DNA from: Streptomyces inhibens
GTDB lineage: Bacteria; Actinomycetota; Actinomycetes; Streptomycetales; Streptomycetaceae
Reading direction: 5' to 3'
NCBI RefSeq assembly: GCF_003389455.1
Contig: NZ_QUAC01000127.1
Location: 92,758 to 142,362 of the forward strand
Length of the DNA stretch: 49,605 nt
Shown here in pieces: positions 16,741 to 25,122 of the stretch. The notes beneath the pieces were generated by a model that ran no database searches, was not told where the DNA came from, and saw only the letters and a program-made list of their open reading frames with translations. Positions within the stretch are counted from its first letter, which is position 1. Each line of letters opens with the position of its first letter. Position numbers and translations under genes: made by a program.

Positions 16741-18354
16741 ATGTACGGGGGAGTGATGACGCATTCGACTACGTGCCCCGGATGTGGCTGGGGCACGGTT
16801 TCGGGGGCCGCGTTCTGCGGTAATTGCGGTGCGGTCGTGGAGGTCGGCGAGTCGGCCGCGGCGTTTTCGGAGCTTCCAGGTCATTCACCGTCTGCGCCGA
16901 CCGTGTCCATGAGGCCCGTCACCGGCGGTGCCGTCGACCGCCGCGGTGCCGTGCCGCGGTGGGGTGATGGCCGGGATCTGACCAGGTACTTGTGCGCGGC
17001 CGCATATCTGGATCGCGAGTACGCCAAGTCGCTCATCAAGCAGGTCGCCGCCGAACCGCATCTGGGTGTGGCGGCGGCCCCGGCGTGCGACGTTCCCGTG
17101 GTGCTCCGGCACGCCTACCTGGCCAACGCTCGCCGCCACGGCCGGGATCTCGTGCTCACCGTCCTGCTCCTGCTGAGTTTCGTGTTCTCTTTCTGGGTCG
17201 GCAACTACTCGATCACCCTGCTGGTGCTGCTCGTCTCCTGGGTGACGGTGCTCTCCTTCGAGCTCTCGACCACGTACGGCCGTCATCTGCAAAGCCTCCG
17301 TCCGGAACGGTTCGACCCCGCGGCCGCGCCTCCGCCGCTCAATGGCGATATCGCGGTGCGCCTTCGCCAGATCGGCGATTACGCCGACGGGAACGTCACC
17401 ACATACAGCGGCTATTCACCGTTCATCGGGTACGGGTCCGAACTCGACTCGTGGTCCTTGACATTCGACGTCACCACATCGAGCCGGCCGGGAGGTAAGC
17501 CGCAGGACTTCGACGTGACGGATCTCTACGCCCACATCGCCGAGCGACTCGGCACCCTGGTCCTGCCCTGTCTGGAGATCGAGGAGCGGCTCTTCGTCGA
17601 CGGCTCGACACTTCTGGAGGACACGCGCTTTCTGCCTGATCCACTCGGCCGACCCGTCGCCCGGATTCCCTTCGAACGGATGGATGCGTTGAAACGGACG
17701 CCCGAGGAGGGGGCCCGCCCCTACCTGGCCGTGCACTCCACCGGCTGGGGCGGCGAGTTGGTCACCTCGCTCTTCCTGCGCTTCGTCCGTTCGGACTCCA
17801 ACCTCTTTGTGGAGGCCGTCCCGACGGTGTTGTTCCCCCTGCTCGACCGCTACCGGGTCATCGACACCCTGATGCCCCGCCCGCCGCTGCGCGAGCTCGC
17901 CAAGATGTTTTCGGAGACACTGGTCAGCACCCTCTTCGTTCTGCTGGCCGCGCCCGTGCGCGCGGTCGCGGGATTCGCCCCCGACTACTGGATGTCCCGG
18001 CGCGTGCGCCGTCAGGACAAGCTGATCACCAGGCTGCGCAGGTTCGACTACGGGGCGCGGCAGAGCGTGCGTCGGCAGGCCGCGGCCACGAATCACCACC
18101 GGTATTTCCAAAAGGCCGACAGTGGCATGGTCCTGAAGACGGTCGAAAAGCGGGTCCTGGACGCACTCGTCGAATTCGCCGAAGCGCGTGACATCGACGT
18201 GGGTGATCTGATCCAGCGTCAGGAGATGATCATCAACAATGGCATCATCGCAACCCAGGGAGCGAGGGTGGATTCCAGCTCCGTCGCCTCCGGTGAGAAG
18301 TCCCGGATCTCGATGGGCATTCTCAACAAGATCCCGCTAGTGAATACGGACTGA
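16741..18354 (+). CDS. Zinc-ribbon membrane protein with C-terminal NNGIIAT motif
   Basis: A 537-residue protein of unknown family. Residues 12-29 (CPGCGWGTVSGAAFCGNC) form a zinc ribbon with two CxxC pairs. Two hydrophobic helices lie at about 138-180 (LVLTVLLLLSFVFSFWVG, YSITLLVLLVSWVTVLSFEL). A large mixed domain follows, with another amphipathic hydrophobic segment near 405-425 (LVSTLFVLLAAPVRAVAGFA). The last 42 residues contain MIINNGIIATQG and SSSVASG, repeated at the N-terminus of the next gene's product. It is probably a membrane-bound sensor or scaffold (inference). A second start (ATG 16756) is possible but would leave almost no ribosome-site spacing. Confidence 0.75.
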   Translation: MYGGVMTHSTTCPGCGWGTVSGAAFCGNCGAVVEVGESAAAFSELPGHSPSAPTVSMRPVTGGAVDRRGAVPRWGDGRDLTRYLCAAAYLDREYAKSLIKQVAAEPHLGVAAAPACDVPVVLRHAYLANARRHGRDLVLTVLLLLSFVFSFWVGNYSITLLVLLVSWVTVLSFELSTTYGRHLQSLRPERFDPAAAPPPLNGDIAVRLRQIGDYADGNVTTYSGYSPFIGYGSELDSWSLTFDVTTSSRPGGKPQDFDVTDLYAHIAERLGTLVLPCLEIEERLFVDGSTLLEDTRFLPDPLGRPVARIPFERMDALKRTPEEGARPYLAVHSTGWGGELVTSLFLRFVRSDSNLFVEAVPTVLFPLLDRYRVIDTLMPRPPLRELAKMFSETLVSTLFVLLAAPVRAVAGFAPDYWMSRRVRRQDKLITRLRRFDYGARQSVRRQAAATNHHRYFQKADSGMVLKTVEKRVLDALVEFAEARDIDVGDLIQRQEMIINNGIIATQGARVDSSSVASGEKSRISMGILNKIPLVNTD

Positions 18355-18380
18355 TAACCGAGAAGGGATGAGGAATCGGA

Positions 18381-18752
18381 ATGCAGGGGAACAACGGGAT
18401 CATCGCGACAGGCGGCTCGAACGTCGTCGGCAACGCCGTCGCCAGCGGCAGGAACGCGAAGGCCGAGGTTCGGGACAGTGGACTGACCCAGTCCGACGGC
18501 GGGCGGCAGCCGTCGCCACAGGAGATCGGCGATCTGCTCTCCCGGCTGATCGACGAGCTCGGCCGGTCCGATCACCCCGAGCGCGCCGACCTGATCGAGG
18601 CCACAGAGGATGCGCGCGAGGAGCTCGCCGCGGAGGAGCCGCGCAAGGGCAAGCTGAGGTTGTTCGCCAGGACGCTCATGGGCGCGGTGTCGGGGGTCAC
18701 CGGTCTGGCCTCCCTGGCGGTGACGATCGAAGAGGCGATCCACGGGCTGTAG
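18381..18752 (+). CDS. Small protein beginning with NNGIIAT motif
   Basis: A 123-residue soluble protein. Residues 4-23 read NNGIIATGGSNVVGNAVASG, closely matching the C-terminal tail of the upstream gene's product. A Pro/Ser linker follows, then helices (IGDLLSRLIDELGRSDHPER, DLIEATEDAREELAAEEPRK) and a moderately hydrophobic end (LMGAVSGVTGLASLAVTIEE). Similar Gly/Asn/Val-rich tags are known on small adaptor-like proteins of Streptomyces conflict or signalling modules, where they are thought to pair proteins; that role here is inference. The gene is 26 bp downstream of its neighbour with GAGGAA as ribosome site, so the two are almost certainly co-transcribed. Confidence 0.75.
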   Translation: MQGNNGIIATGGSNVVGNAVASGRNAKAEVRDSGLTQSDGGRQPSPQEIGDLLSRLIDELGRSDHPERADLIEATEDAREELAAEEPRKGKLRLFARTLMGAVSGVTGLASLAVTIEEAIHGL

Positions 18753-18825
18753 CCGAGCCAACGCGAAGGCCGGATCCGAGGGACGCCAGGGGCGTCGACG
18801 TGAGGGACATCGGGGGGAGACGACC

Positions 18826-19479
18826 ATGCCATCCTGCATTCACTGCGGCGCGCGCTTCGAGGATGCCGCCGCGACCTCCTGTCGGAGTTGCGGGATGCCG
18901 CGCGAGGGCGGCGTGCCGGATGGCACCGGCCAGCCCCTCGGGGCCACCGGGTACGGCTACGTCCGTGTGGGGCCCACCATCCTCCCGGTGTGGCTGCTGT
19001 GGCTGATGGCGGCCCTGCTCGCTGTGGGTGGGGTGACTGCCTACGTTCTTCTCAACTCGTCCCCTGAGCCTTCGCAGCAGGCGGTCGACGTCGTACCGTC
19101 GACCGTTCCACCTCCGAGCCCGGACGTCGATTTTGTGCCGCCGGCCGACGGAGATTCTCCCTCTGCGTCGGACATCTCGCCGTCTCCCGACGACGCGAGC
19201 GCGATCGTGGAGGAGTTCTATCAGGACATCAACGACCATGACTTCGCGGCGGCCTGGGACCTCGGCGGCAAGAACATCGGCGGCTCCTCGTACTCAGAGT
19301 GGGTGGCGGGCTACGACACGACAGCGAGCATCGAGCTCAGTGCGGTGAACACCGAGAGCCCCGGGCAGGTCAGCGCCGACCTCCGCGCGACCCAGAGCGA
19401 CGGCTCGGTGAGGGTGTACCAGGGGACCTACACGGTGTCCGATGGCGTGATCGTCGGCGCCGACATCACCCTGAAGTGA
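18826..19479 (+). CDS. Zinc-ribbon, single-pass protein with NTF2-like extracytoplasmic domain
   Basis: A 217-residue protein. Cys4, Cys7, Cys19 and Cys22 form an N-terminal zinc ribbon. One membrane helix spans about residues 48-72 (ILPVWLLWLMAALLAVGGVT). A Pro/Ser/Asp-rich spacer runs to about 120. The C-terminal domain (about 122-217; IVEEFYQDINDHDFAAAWDL, YQGTYTVSDGVIVGADITLK) resembles NTF2/DUF4878-like folds found outside the cytoplasmic membrane. It follows the NNGIIAT gene by 73 bp and has a strong ribosome site (GGGGGAG). The matching zinc ribbon in the first gene of the operon suggests that the three act together at the membrane. Confidence 0.75.
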   Translation: MPSCIHCGARFEDAAATSCRSCGMPREGGVPDGTGQPLGATGYGYVRVGPTILPVWLLWLMAALLAVGGVTAYVLLNSSPEPSQQAVDVVPSTVPPPSPDVDFVPPADGDSPSASDISPSPDDASAIVEEFYQDINDHDFAAAWDLGGKNIGGSSYSEWVAGYDTTASIELSAVNTESPGQVSADLRATQSDGSVRVYQGTYTVSDGVIVGADITLK

Positions 19480-19829
19480 CCATCCGCCGGCCGTTCCTTG
19501 TCCCTGCCGCCTTCACCACTCCGCCGACGCGAGCCGCCTCGCGGTCTTCCCGTTCGCCCGGTGGAACGCCTCCAGCCGTTCTCGGGGCTGCCCGGTGAGT
19601 CACGAGCGCGGCCATGGGAGGCGGATCGCGGCCACGGTGACGGTTCCCTGAAATACGTGGGCCCGGTCCCGGTTGAACCGGCGGCCCGCCCTCGGCACCT
19701 CCAGCGCAGTGAAGTCTCGTACCGCTGCTGCAAGTTCCGGCCCACCTAGTAAAGGGCCCCGGACTCCTATCTCGGTCCCAGGGAACGGCAGCTCTGCGTG
19801 GTGCTCACGTCCTGCCGTCGGCTGCACTC
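19480..19829. other. Intergenic between convergent genes
   Basis: No gene is supported. A minus-strand open stretch at about 19600-19790 has a protein-like look (AAVRDFTALEVPRAGRRFN) but continues into the out-of-frame shadow of the ArsR gene, so it is at most debris. No clear terminator hairpin was found. Confidence 0.4.
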
Positions 19830-20819
19830 CTATGGGCAGGCGGCGGCGAGGACGGATTCGGCGATGGAGGTGCGGGCGTACAGCACGGAGCGGCCGGCCC
19901 GGTGGGCGCTGACCAGACCCGCGTTGCGCAGCGCGGTGAGGTTCTGGGACACCGCGGCGGGGGAGAGCCCTGTGCGGTGGGCCAGTTCGGTGGTGGAGGC
20001 CGGGGTTTCCAGTTCGGTCAGCAGCCGGGTTCGCGAACGTCCGAGTACGGCGGCGATGGCGTCGGTCCTGGTGATGGGCCTGGATTCCCACAGTGAGCCG
20101 ACGCCGCGCGCCGGGTAGGCGAGTTGTGGCGGTTCCGGCAGCGTCACCCGGGTGAGCAGGCCCGGTCCGGTGAAGGCCGAGGGGATCAGCAGCAGTCCTG
20201 CGCCCGCTGCCTTCCGGGTCAGGGTCTGCTGTCGGCGGGTCAGGCGCAGCGCGTTGTCGTCCCAGCTCAAGGAAGGGTGCAGATCGTTGAAGAGGTGGGC
20301 CGTGCCATGCTCGGCGACCTGCCGGGCCCGGTGGAAGACGTCGGCGTCGAGCACTGCTCGGATCCGCGCCCAGTAGGGGGCGAGCGCCAACTCCCAGTAG
20401 GACTCGATCTCTTCCGTGACCCGGACCAGGCGGGCCTGCGGCTCGGCGTAGAGGGTCCGCGACCGGGGGCCGAGAAACCCCTGTTCGTGCCTCAGGCGGT
20501 CAAGGTCCTGGCGCACCTGGCCGGCGGGCGCGGCCAGGATCCAGGCCAGCTCCTCCGCCAGCGTGGGGGCCGACCCGGCCGGTGCCGGGTTGAGGAAGTC
20601 GGGAACATAACCCGAGGGAGGGATCAGCTCGGCGAGCCAGCCCCGGTCAAGGCCGGCGGCCGCCAGCCGTGGCCGTACCTGCTCGGCCCAGGGCCGGTGC
20701 ACGGGATGTGCGGAGCCGGAGTGCAGCAGCCGGAAGCTGGTCCCGACCTCCCACATCGGCGAGACGGCGAACCGCATCTGCGCCAGATCACTCACCGAAA
20801 ACGCTAGCTCCGCCAGCAC
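19830..20819 (-). CDS. ArsR-type winged-helix regulator with DUF5937-like N-terminus
   Basis: A 329-residue regulator. The long N-terminal part (about 1-240; MLAELAFSVSDLAQMRFAVS, PMWEVGTSFRLLHSG) matches the DUF5937 type of Streptomyces regulators. The C-terminal part (about 245-325) is an ArsR-like winged helix (VLGRSRTRLLTELETPAST-TELAHRTGLSPAAVSQNLT, NAGLVSAHRAGRSVLYARTS). It is divergent from the aldo/keto reductase across a 71-bp gap and probably controls that gene and itself. No metal-binding cysteines of classical ArsR sensors are seen, so the signal is more likely organic. Confidence 0.85.
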   Translation of the reverse strand: MLAELAFSVSDLAQMRFAVSPMWEVGTSFRLLHSGSAHPVHRPWAEQVRPRLAAAGLDRGWLAELIPPSGYVPDFLNPAPAGSAPTLAEELAWILAAPAGQVRQDLDRLRHEQGFLGPRSRTLYAEPQARLVRVTEEIESYWELALAPYWARIRAVLDADVFHRARQVAEHGTAHLFNDLHPSLSWDDNALRLTRRQQTLTRKAAGAGLLLIPSAFTGPGLLTRVTLPEPPQLAYPARGVGSLWESRPITRTDAIAAVLGRSRTRLLTELETPASTTELAHRTGLSPAAVSQNLTALRNAGLVSAHRAGRSVLYARTSIAESVLAAACP

Positions 20820-20890
20820 CGCAACCCCAAGGATTCACCTATGTCTTAATCAATGGCCCTCAGCCTACAGCGGGGGAGATCATCCCGAGC

Positions 20891-21805
20891 ATGACCTCAG
20901 AGACGATCACCGCGACTGCATCAGGTACGTGGACACTCGGCGACTTGGAGATCAACCGGATCGGTTTCGGCGCGATGCGCCTGACGCAGAACGGCGAGGC
21001 GTTCGCGGCCGACGTCGCTCCGAGCGATCGTTGCCGGGCAATCGGCGTGCTGCGCCGCGCCGTTGAGCTCGGTGTGAACCACATCGACACCGCCGCGTTC
21101 TACTTCTCGCCGCTGCGATCCGCCAACGAACTGATCAACCGCGCGCTGGCCCCCTACCCGGATGATCTCGTCATCACCACCAAGGTCGGGCCGGGCCGCG
21201 ATCCGTCGGGTGAGTGGTTGCCACATGCCACCCCGCAGCAGCTGCGCGGCCAGGTGGAGGAGAATCTGCGCCAGCTCGGCCGTGATCACTTGGACGTGGT
21301 GAACCTGCGCATCGTCGGCACCGATTCGATCGCCGAGCGCTTCGGCGCACTGGCCGAACTGCGCGACGCCGGGCTCATCCGCCATCTGGGCATCTCCAAC
21401 GTCACCCCTGAACACCTCGCCGAGGCCCAAGCCATTGCGCCGGTAGTCTGCGTGCAGAACCAGTACGGCATCGGCGTACGGCCCGAGCACGACGAGTTCC
21501 TGCGTATCTGCGGTGCGCAGGGTGTTGCGTTCGTACCGTTCTACGCGATCGCCGGTGCCGGGCGCGAGGCGGGCGCGAGTGGCGCCGACCACGACGAGTT
21601 GCTCGCCGTCGCGCGGGCACATGAGGCGAGCGCGGCGCAGGTACGACTGGCGTGGACGCTGCATCGCGGGCCGCATGTGCTGGCCATCCCGGGCACCGGC
21701 AACCCGGATCACCTGGTCGCAAACGTGGCTGCTGGCGCACTGCGCCTTACCCAGGACGAACTGGCCGTCCTGGACCGCCTCCATCAGGGCGGGGCGTCAG
21801 CTTAA
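20891..21805 (+). CDS. Aldo/keto reductase
   Basis: A 304-residue TIM-barrel oxidoreductase, NADPH-dependent by family. Marks are LGDLEINRIGFGAMRLTQ, the catalytic Asp and Tyr in HIDTAAFYFSP, the catalytic Lys in DLVITTKVGPG, and the nucleotide-binding end VLAIPGTGNPDHL. The position of the usual catalytic His (YYLHR in many members) reads VVNLRIVG, a substitution found in some clades. The start at 20891 (MTSETITATASG) gives normal length; the frame is open further upstream but through the promoter and the divergent regulator. Regulation by the ArsR-type gene at 19830 is likely. Confidence 0.9.
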   Translation: MTSETITATASGTWTLGDLEINRIGFGAMRLTQNGEAFAADVAPSDRCRAIGVLRRAVELGVNHIDTAAFYFSPLRSANELINRALAPYPDDLVITTKVGPGRDPSGEWLPHATPQQLRGQVEENLRQLGRDHLDVVNLRIVGTDSIAERFGALAELRDAGLIRHLGISNVTPEHLAEAQAIAPVVCVQNQYGIGVRPEHDEFLRICGAQGVAFVPFYAIAGAGREAGASGADHDELLAVARAHEASAAQVRLAWTLHRGPHVLAIPGTGNPDHLVANVAAGALRLTQDELAVLDRLHQGGASA

Positions 21806-22000
21806 GAATCCGACCGCCAACGGGACCCGCGTTCGCACGCCTCGGTCGTGGCTGTCCGAGAGTGAGGCCGTGCCCCCTTGGCGTGCCGCGGGTAGGCAAA
21901 GCGCGAGGCCGAGACTTGGTACTCGAACGGGCCTTGAACGGACCCGGGCGGCCATGGTGCGCTGTTGTATGTCGCCCGATGCCTGCGCACACTGGCGGGC

Positions 22001-22825
22001 ATGACGATCCCCACCCCGCCCCAGCACGGCTCCTGGGACGCTGCGGACTCTGCCGAGGTCGTTGTCATCTCCTTTCCCAAGTGTGGTCGCACCTGGCTGC
22101 GGGTCATGATGGCGAAGGCCATCTCGGCCGAGTGGGGGCTGCCGATGGAACTGTGCGAGGACCTGCGGCTCACCGCGTTCTCCGAGGTCGAGCCGCGCAT
22201 TCCGCGGATCATCTTCTGGCACGACGACCGGGTCGCCTGGCGCTCCCCGGCCGAGCTCTCCAGGGACAAGAGCTGGTACCGCGGCCGCAAGGTCGTCTTC
22301 CTCACCCGGGATCTGCGGGACACGATCGTCTCGCACTACTTCCAGCGCACCCGGCGACCGGGCAACCCGTACGAGGGAGAGCTGGGCGACTTCCTGGCGG
22401 CCGATGAAGGCAGCCTTCGCACGTGCGTCGAGTTCTGGAACATCTGGCATGCCAGCCGCGGCGTTCCCGAGGACTTCCTGCTGACCTCCTACGAGCGGCT
22501 GGCCGCGGACACCGCCGCAGAGCTGGCCCGGGTACTGGAGTTCTGCGGTCTGCCGAGTCCCGCCGCCGGGACGCTGCGCGGGGCGGTGGAGTTCGGCAGT
22601 TTCGACCGGATGCGCGCCATGGAGCTCGCCGACGCCTTTCACTCGGACAAGCTGCGTCCCGGAAGCCCGGACGACCGCGAGTCGTACAAGACCCGGCGAG
22701 GGATCATCGGTGGCTACCGCGACTACCTGACCCGCCAGCAGATCGCCTGGGCCGACGCGCAGATCGCCGGCCGGCTGGTGCGGGACTGGCAGCCGCTGGC
22801 GTTGGCCGCCGATGTGGCCGGCTAG
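22001..22825 (+). CDS. Sulfotransferase-domain protein
   Basis: A 274-residue PAPS-dependent sulfotransferase. The 5'-phosphosulfate loop is VVISFPKCGRTWLRVMMAKA near residue 20. The 3'-phosphate-binding strand-helix is VVFLTRDLRDTIVSHYFQRT, with the conserved Arg and Ser. The C-terminal RRGIIGGYRDYLT resembles the RKG-type motif of cytosolic sulfotransferases. The acceptor is unknown. The ATG at 22001 gives MTIPTPPQHGSWD; the in-frame ATG at 21965 is less likely. Four bases after the stop comes a solo IS terminal repeat. The gene belongs to a different family from the sulfotransferase at 27137 and is about 2.3 kb from the RiPP-like cluster. Confidence 0.85.
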   Translation: MTIPTPPQHGSWDAADSAEVVVISFPKCGRTWLRVMMAKAISAEWGLPMELCEDLRLTAFSEVEPRIPRIIFWHDDRVAWRSPAELSRDKSWYRGRKVVFLTRDLRDTIVSHYFQRTRRPGNPYEGELGDFLAADEGSLRTCVEFWNIWHASRGVPEDFLLTSYERLAADTAAELARVLEFCGLPSPAAGTLRGAVEFGSFDRMRAMELADAFHSDKLRPGSPDDRESYKTRRGIIGGYRDYLTRQQIAWADAQIAGRLVRDWQPLALAADVAG

Positions 22826-22828
22826 CTA

Positions 22829-22847
22829 GGGCGTGTCTTTCGGATCA
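22829..22847. mobile_element. Solo insertion-sequence terminal repeat
   Basis: GGGCGTGTCTTTCGGATCA differs by one base from the sequence at 40628-40646, next to an IS5-type transposase remnant. It matches the terminal inverted repeat common to Streptomyces IS5-group elements. No transposase is adjacent here, so it is a leftover end or part of a MITE. Confidence 0.65.
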
Positions 22848-22882
22848 TGCGGGCCTCGCGGGGGCTGGCATGCACGCCCCAA

Positions 22883-22905
22883 GGTCTCTCGGGACCAGAG
22901 AGACC
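22883..22905. terminator. Hairpin between convergent genes
   Basis: GGTCTCTC (22883-22890) and GAGAGACC (22898-22905) form a perfect 8-bp stem with a 7-nt loop. It lies between the sulfotransferase (+) and the LysR regulator (-), where a two-way terminator would be useful. No T-run follows, so the call is tentative. Confidence 0.4.
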
Positions 22906-23044
22906 CCCGCGGCGTCGTCGTCACGCGTTCCCCGGCTCTCGGCTTCGCTTGAGCGGGGAGACCCCACCGGTTCCGCGTCGGTTGCCTCCTTGGCCGTGCA
23001 GTCAATGGGTCGGCCGGTGTGTTCGCCGACCGGGTGCTCGGGCG

Positions 23045-23914
23045 TCAGTCGCCTTCGCGGTAGAGGTCGGCGAGCAGGGCGACGGCGGCGTGGGTGGCGG
23101 GGTGGGGGTCGTGCCGTCGCCAGATGAGGTGGACGGGGACGGGCTCGGCGTCGCGGAGAGGGCGGTAGGTGATGCCGTCGCGGCGGTACTGGGTGGCGGT
23201 TGCCTGTGGGGTGACGCCGACGCAGCGGCCGGTGGCGATGGCGGCGAGCCAGTCGTCGATGTCGTGGGTGTACTCCACGGCGGGGCGGGCGCCTTGAGGC
23301 CACAGGTCCAGGGTGGTGGTGCCGGTGCGGCGGTCCACCACGAGCGTGCGGTCGCGGATCTCCGCCAGGCGGATGCTGCGGCGCTTGGCCCATGGGTCGT
23401 CGGAGGCGAGGGCGAGACAGCGGCGCTCGTGGCCGACGAGGGCGTGGGCGCAGCGGCGGGTGTCGATCGTGGTGCGGACGACGGCCATGTCGCACAGTCC
23501 CTCGGCGAGGCCGCCGGTGGGGGTGTTGTGGCGGATCAGATGGAGTTCGACGTCCGGGTAGCGGTCGTGCCAGCGGCGCTGGAACTCGGCGGTGTGGCGG
23601 CCCATCGCGGACCAGGCGTGGCCGATCCGCAGCCGCGTGTGGCCGGTGGTGGCCTGGTGGACCAGTTCGTCCGCTTCGGCGAGCAGATGGCGGGCGCGGG
23701 CGAGGACCTGCACACCGGCGGTGGTGGGGGTGACGGTGCGGCTGGTGCGGTGCAGCAGCCGTACGCCGAGGATCCGTTCCAGCGCGAGCAGTGTGCGGGA
23801 GACTGCCGCCTGGGAGACGCCCAGCTCGATCGCTGCGTCGGTGAAGCTGCCGGTGTCGACGATCGCGATCAGGCAGCGCAAGTGCCGCAGCTCCAGCTCC
23901 GTAGGACCATCCAT
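23045..23914 (-). CDS. LysR-family transcriptional regulator
   Basis: A 289-residue LysR regulator with the winged helix-turn-helix at residues about 6-65 (LELRHLRCLIAIVDTGSFTD, AAIELGVSQAAVSRTLLALE, RILGVRLLHRTSRTVTPT) and an effector-binding domain from about 90 to 285. The start at 23914 gives MDGPTELELRHL; a longer upstream extension is open but not family-like. It is divergent from the EamA transporter with 68 bp between the start codons, the classical arrangement for LysR control of an exporter. A T-N11-A palindrome overlaps its own start codon, consistent with autoregulation. Confidence 0.9.
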   Translation of the reverse strand: MDGPTELELRHLRCLIAIVDTGSFTDAAIELGVSQAAVSRTLLALERILGVRLLHRTSRTVTPTTAGVQVLARARHLLAEADELVHQATTGHTRLRIGHAWSAMGRHTAEFQRRWHDRYPDVELHLIRHNTPTGGLAEGLCDMAVVRTTIDTRRCAHALVGHERRCLALASDDPWAKRRSIRLAEIRDRTLVVDRRTGTTTLDLWPQGARPAVEYTHDIDDWLAAIATGRCVGVTPQATATQYRRDGITYRPLRDAEPVPVHLIWRRHDPHPATHAAVALLADLYREGD

Positions 23915-23927
23915 ACGCCCATCGTAT
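23913..23927. promoter_or_regulatory. LysR-type operator candidate
   Basis: ATACGCCCATCGTAT is a palindrome with 5-bp arms, a 5-bp spacer and the T-N11-A pattern of LysR boxes. It overlaps the LysR start codon and lies 56 bp from the start of the EamA gene. Confidence 0.5.
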
Positions 23928-23982
23928 AGATGGCGCGTCGGATGCATTTTGCGTATGTGGCGGCTTGGCGGACGGTCGTGCC

Positions 23983-24978
23983 ATGGCAATCGAAGTTCGC
24001 GCAGAGAGTACGGCGGCGGCCGCCACATCCCGGGCGGTTTCGCCCCGATGGCCCGGACCGGCGCTGATGCTGGGCAGTGGCCTGTCCAATCAGATCGGGG
24101 CGTCGGTCGCCGCGCTCGCCTTCCCGGTCCTCGGGCCGGTGGGAGTGGTGGCGGTGCGCCAGTGGGTGGCCGCCGTGGTGCTGCTGAGCGCCGGCCGGCC
24201 CAAGCTGCGCTCGTTCACCGCCGCGCAGTGGCGTCCGGTGCTGGGGCTGGCCGCGGTGTTCGCGACGATGAACCTCACGCTGTACACGGCGATCGACCGG
24301 ATCGGGCTCGGTCTCGCGGTCACCCTGGAGTTCCTCGGCCCGCTCACCGTGGCGCTGGCGAGCTCCCGCCGCCGTACCGACCTGGGCTGCGCGCTGGCCG
24401 GCGCGGCGGCCGTGGTGGTCCTCACCCGCCCCCGGCCCAGCACCGACTACCTCGGCATCGGCCTGGCGCTGCTCGCCGCCGTCTGCTGGGGCTGCTACAT
24501 ACTGCTCAACCGCACCGTGGGCGAGCGCCTGCCCGGCTTGCAGGGATCGGCCGCCGCCGCGGCCGTCTCCGGCCTGCTCTATCTGCCCGTCGGCGCCGCC
24601 GTCCTGTGGCTCCACCCGCCCACCGCCGGCGCCCTGTTGTGTGCGCTGGCCGCCGGCGTGCTGTCGTCCGCGGTGCCGTTCCTCGCCGACCTGCTCGCGC
24701 TGCGCCGGGTCCCCGCGCGCTTCTTCGGGATCTTCATGAGCGTCAACCCGGTGTTCGCGGCCTTGATCGGCCTGTTCGTCCTCGGCCAGCACCTCGACCT
24801 GGCGTCGTGGCTGGCCATCACCGCGATCGTCGCCGCGAACGCCGTCGCCGTGGGCACCGCCGCAACCCGCTCGGGGCGGAAGGCTGCCGTGAACGCCGAC
24901 GACTTTGCCGCCACCCGGCCCGACCCCGCCGTGCCGCACATGGACGTCGAACGGTACGGGCCCTTGCGGCACGAGTAA
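23983..24978 (+). CDS. EamA/DMT-family inner-membrane transporter
   Basis: A 331-residue integral membrane protein with about ten helices in two EamA repeats. Examples are LGPVGVVAVRQWVAAVVLLS, VTLEFLGPLTVALASSRRR, GIGLALLAAVCWGCYILLNR and NPVFAALIGLFVLGQHLDLA. It resembles RhtA-type threonine/homoserine exporters in layout, although the substrate cannot be assigned. The start at 23983 (MAIEVRAEST) is preferred to 23965, which lies nearer the operator. The C-terminal 40 residues are a soluble tail. Its divergent LysR neighbour very likely controls it. Confidence 0.9.
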   Translation: MAIEVRAESTAAAATSRAVSPRWPGPALMLGSGLSNQIGASVAALAFPVLGPVGVVAVRQWVAAVVLLSAGRPKLRSFTAAQWRPVLGLAAVFATMNLTLYTAIDRIGLGLAVTLEFLGPLTVALASSRRRTDLGCALAGAAAVVVLTRPRPSTDYLGIGLALLAAVCWGCYILLNRTVGERLPGLQGSAAAAAVSGLLYLPVGAAVLWLHPPTAGALLCALAAGVLSSAVPFLADLLALRRVPARFFGIFMSVNPVFAALIGLFVLGQHLDLASWLAITAIVAANAVAVGTAATRSGRKAAVNADDFAATRPDPAVPHMDVERYGPLRHE

Positions 24979-25122
24979 TTCCGCGCGGGGGCTGGCATCG
25001 CGGTCATCGTCACTGCTGAACGTCTCCAGTGCCCATGACTGCATGGAAATGCTCATCCTATGCTCGTGGTCACCTGGAAATGCTCGCGGAATCGCGGAAA
25101 CTACATGATCCGTACGACCCGC

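Noticed and set aside
22845..24089. A 414-codon minus-strand frame rich in Arg, Pro and His
   Set aside because: Out-of-frame shadow of the LysR gene, low complexity; the LysR frame carries the recognisable domains.
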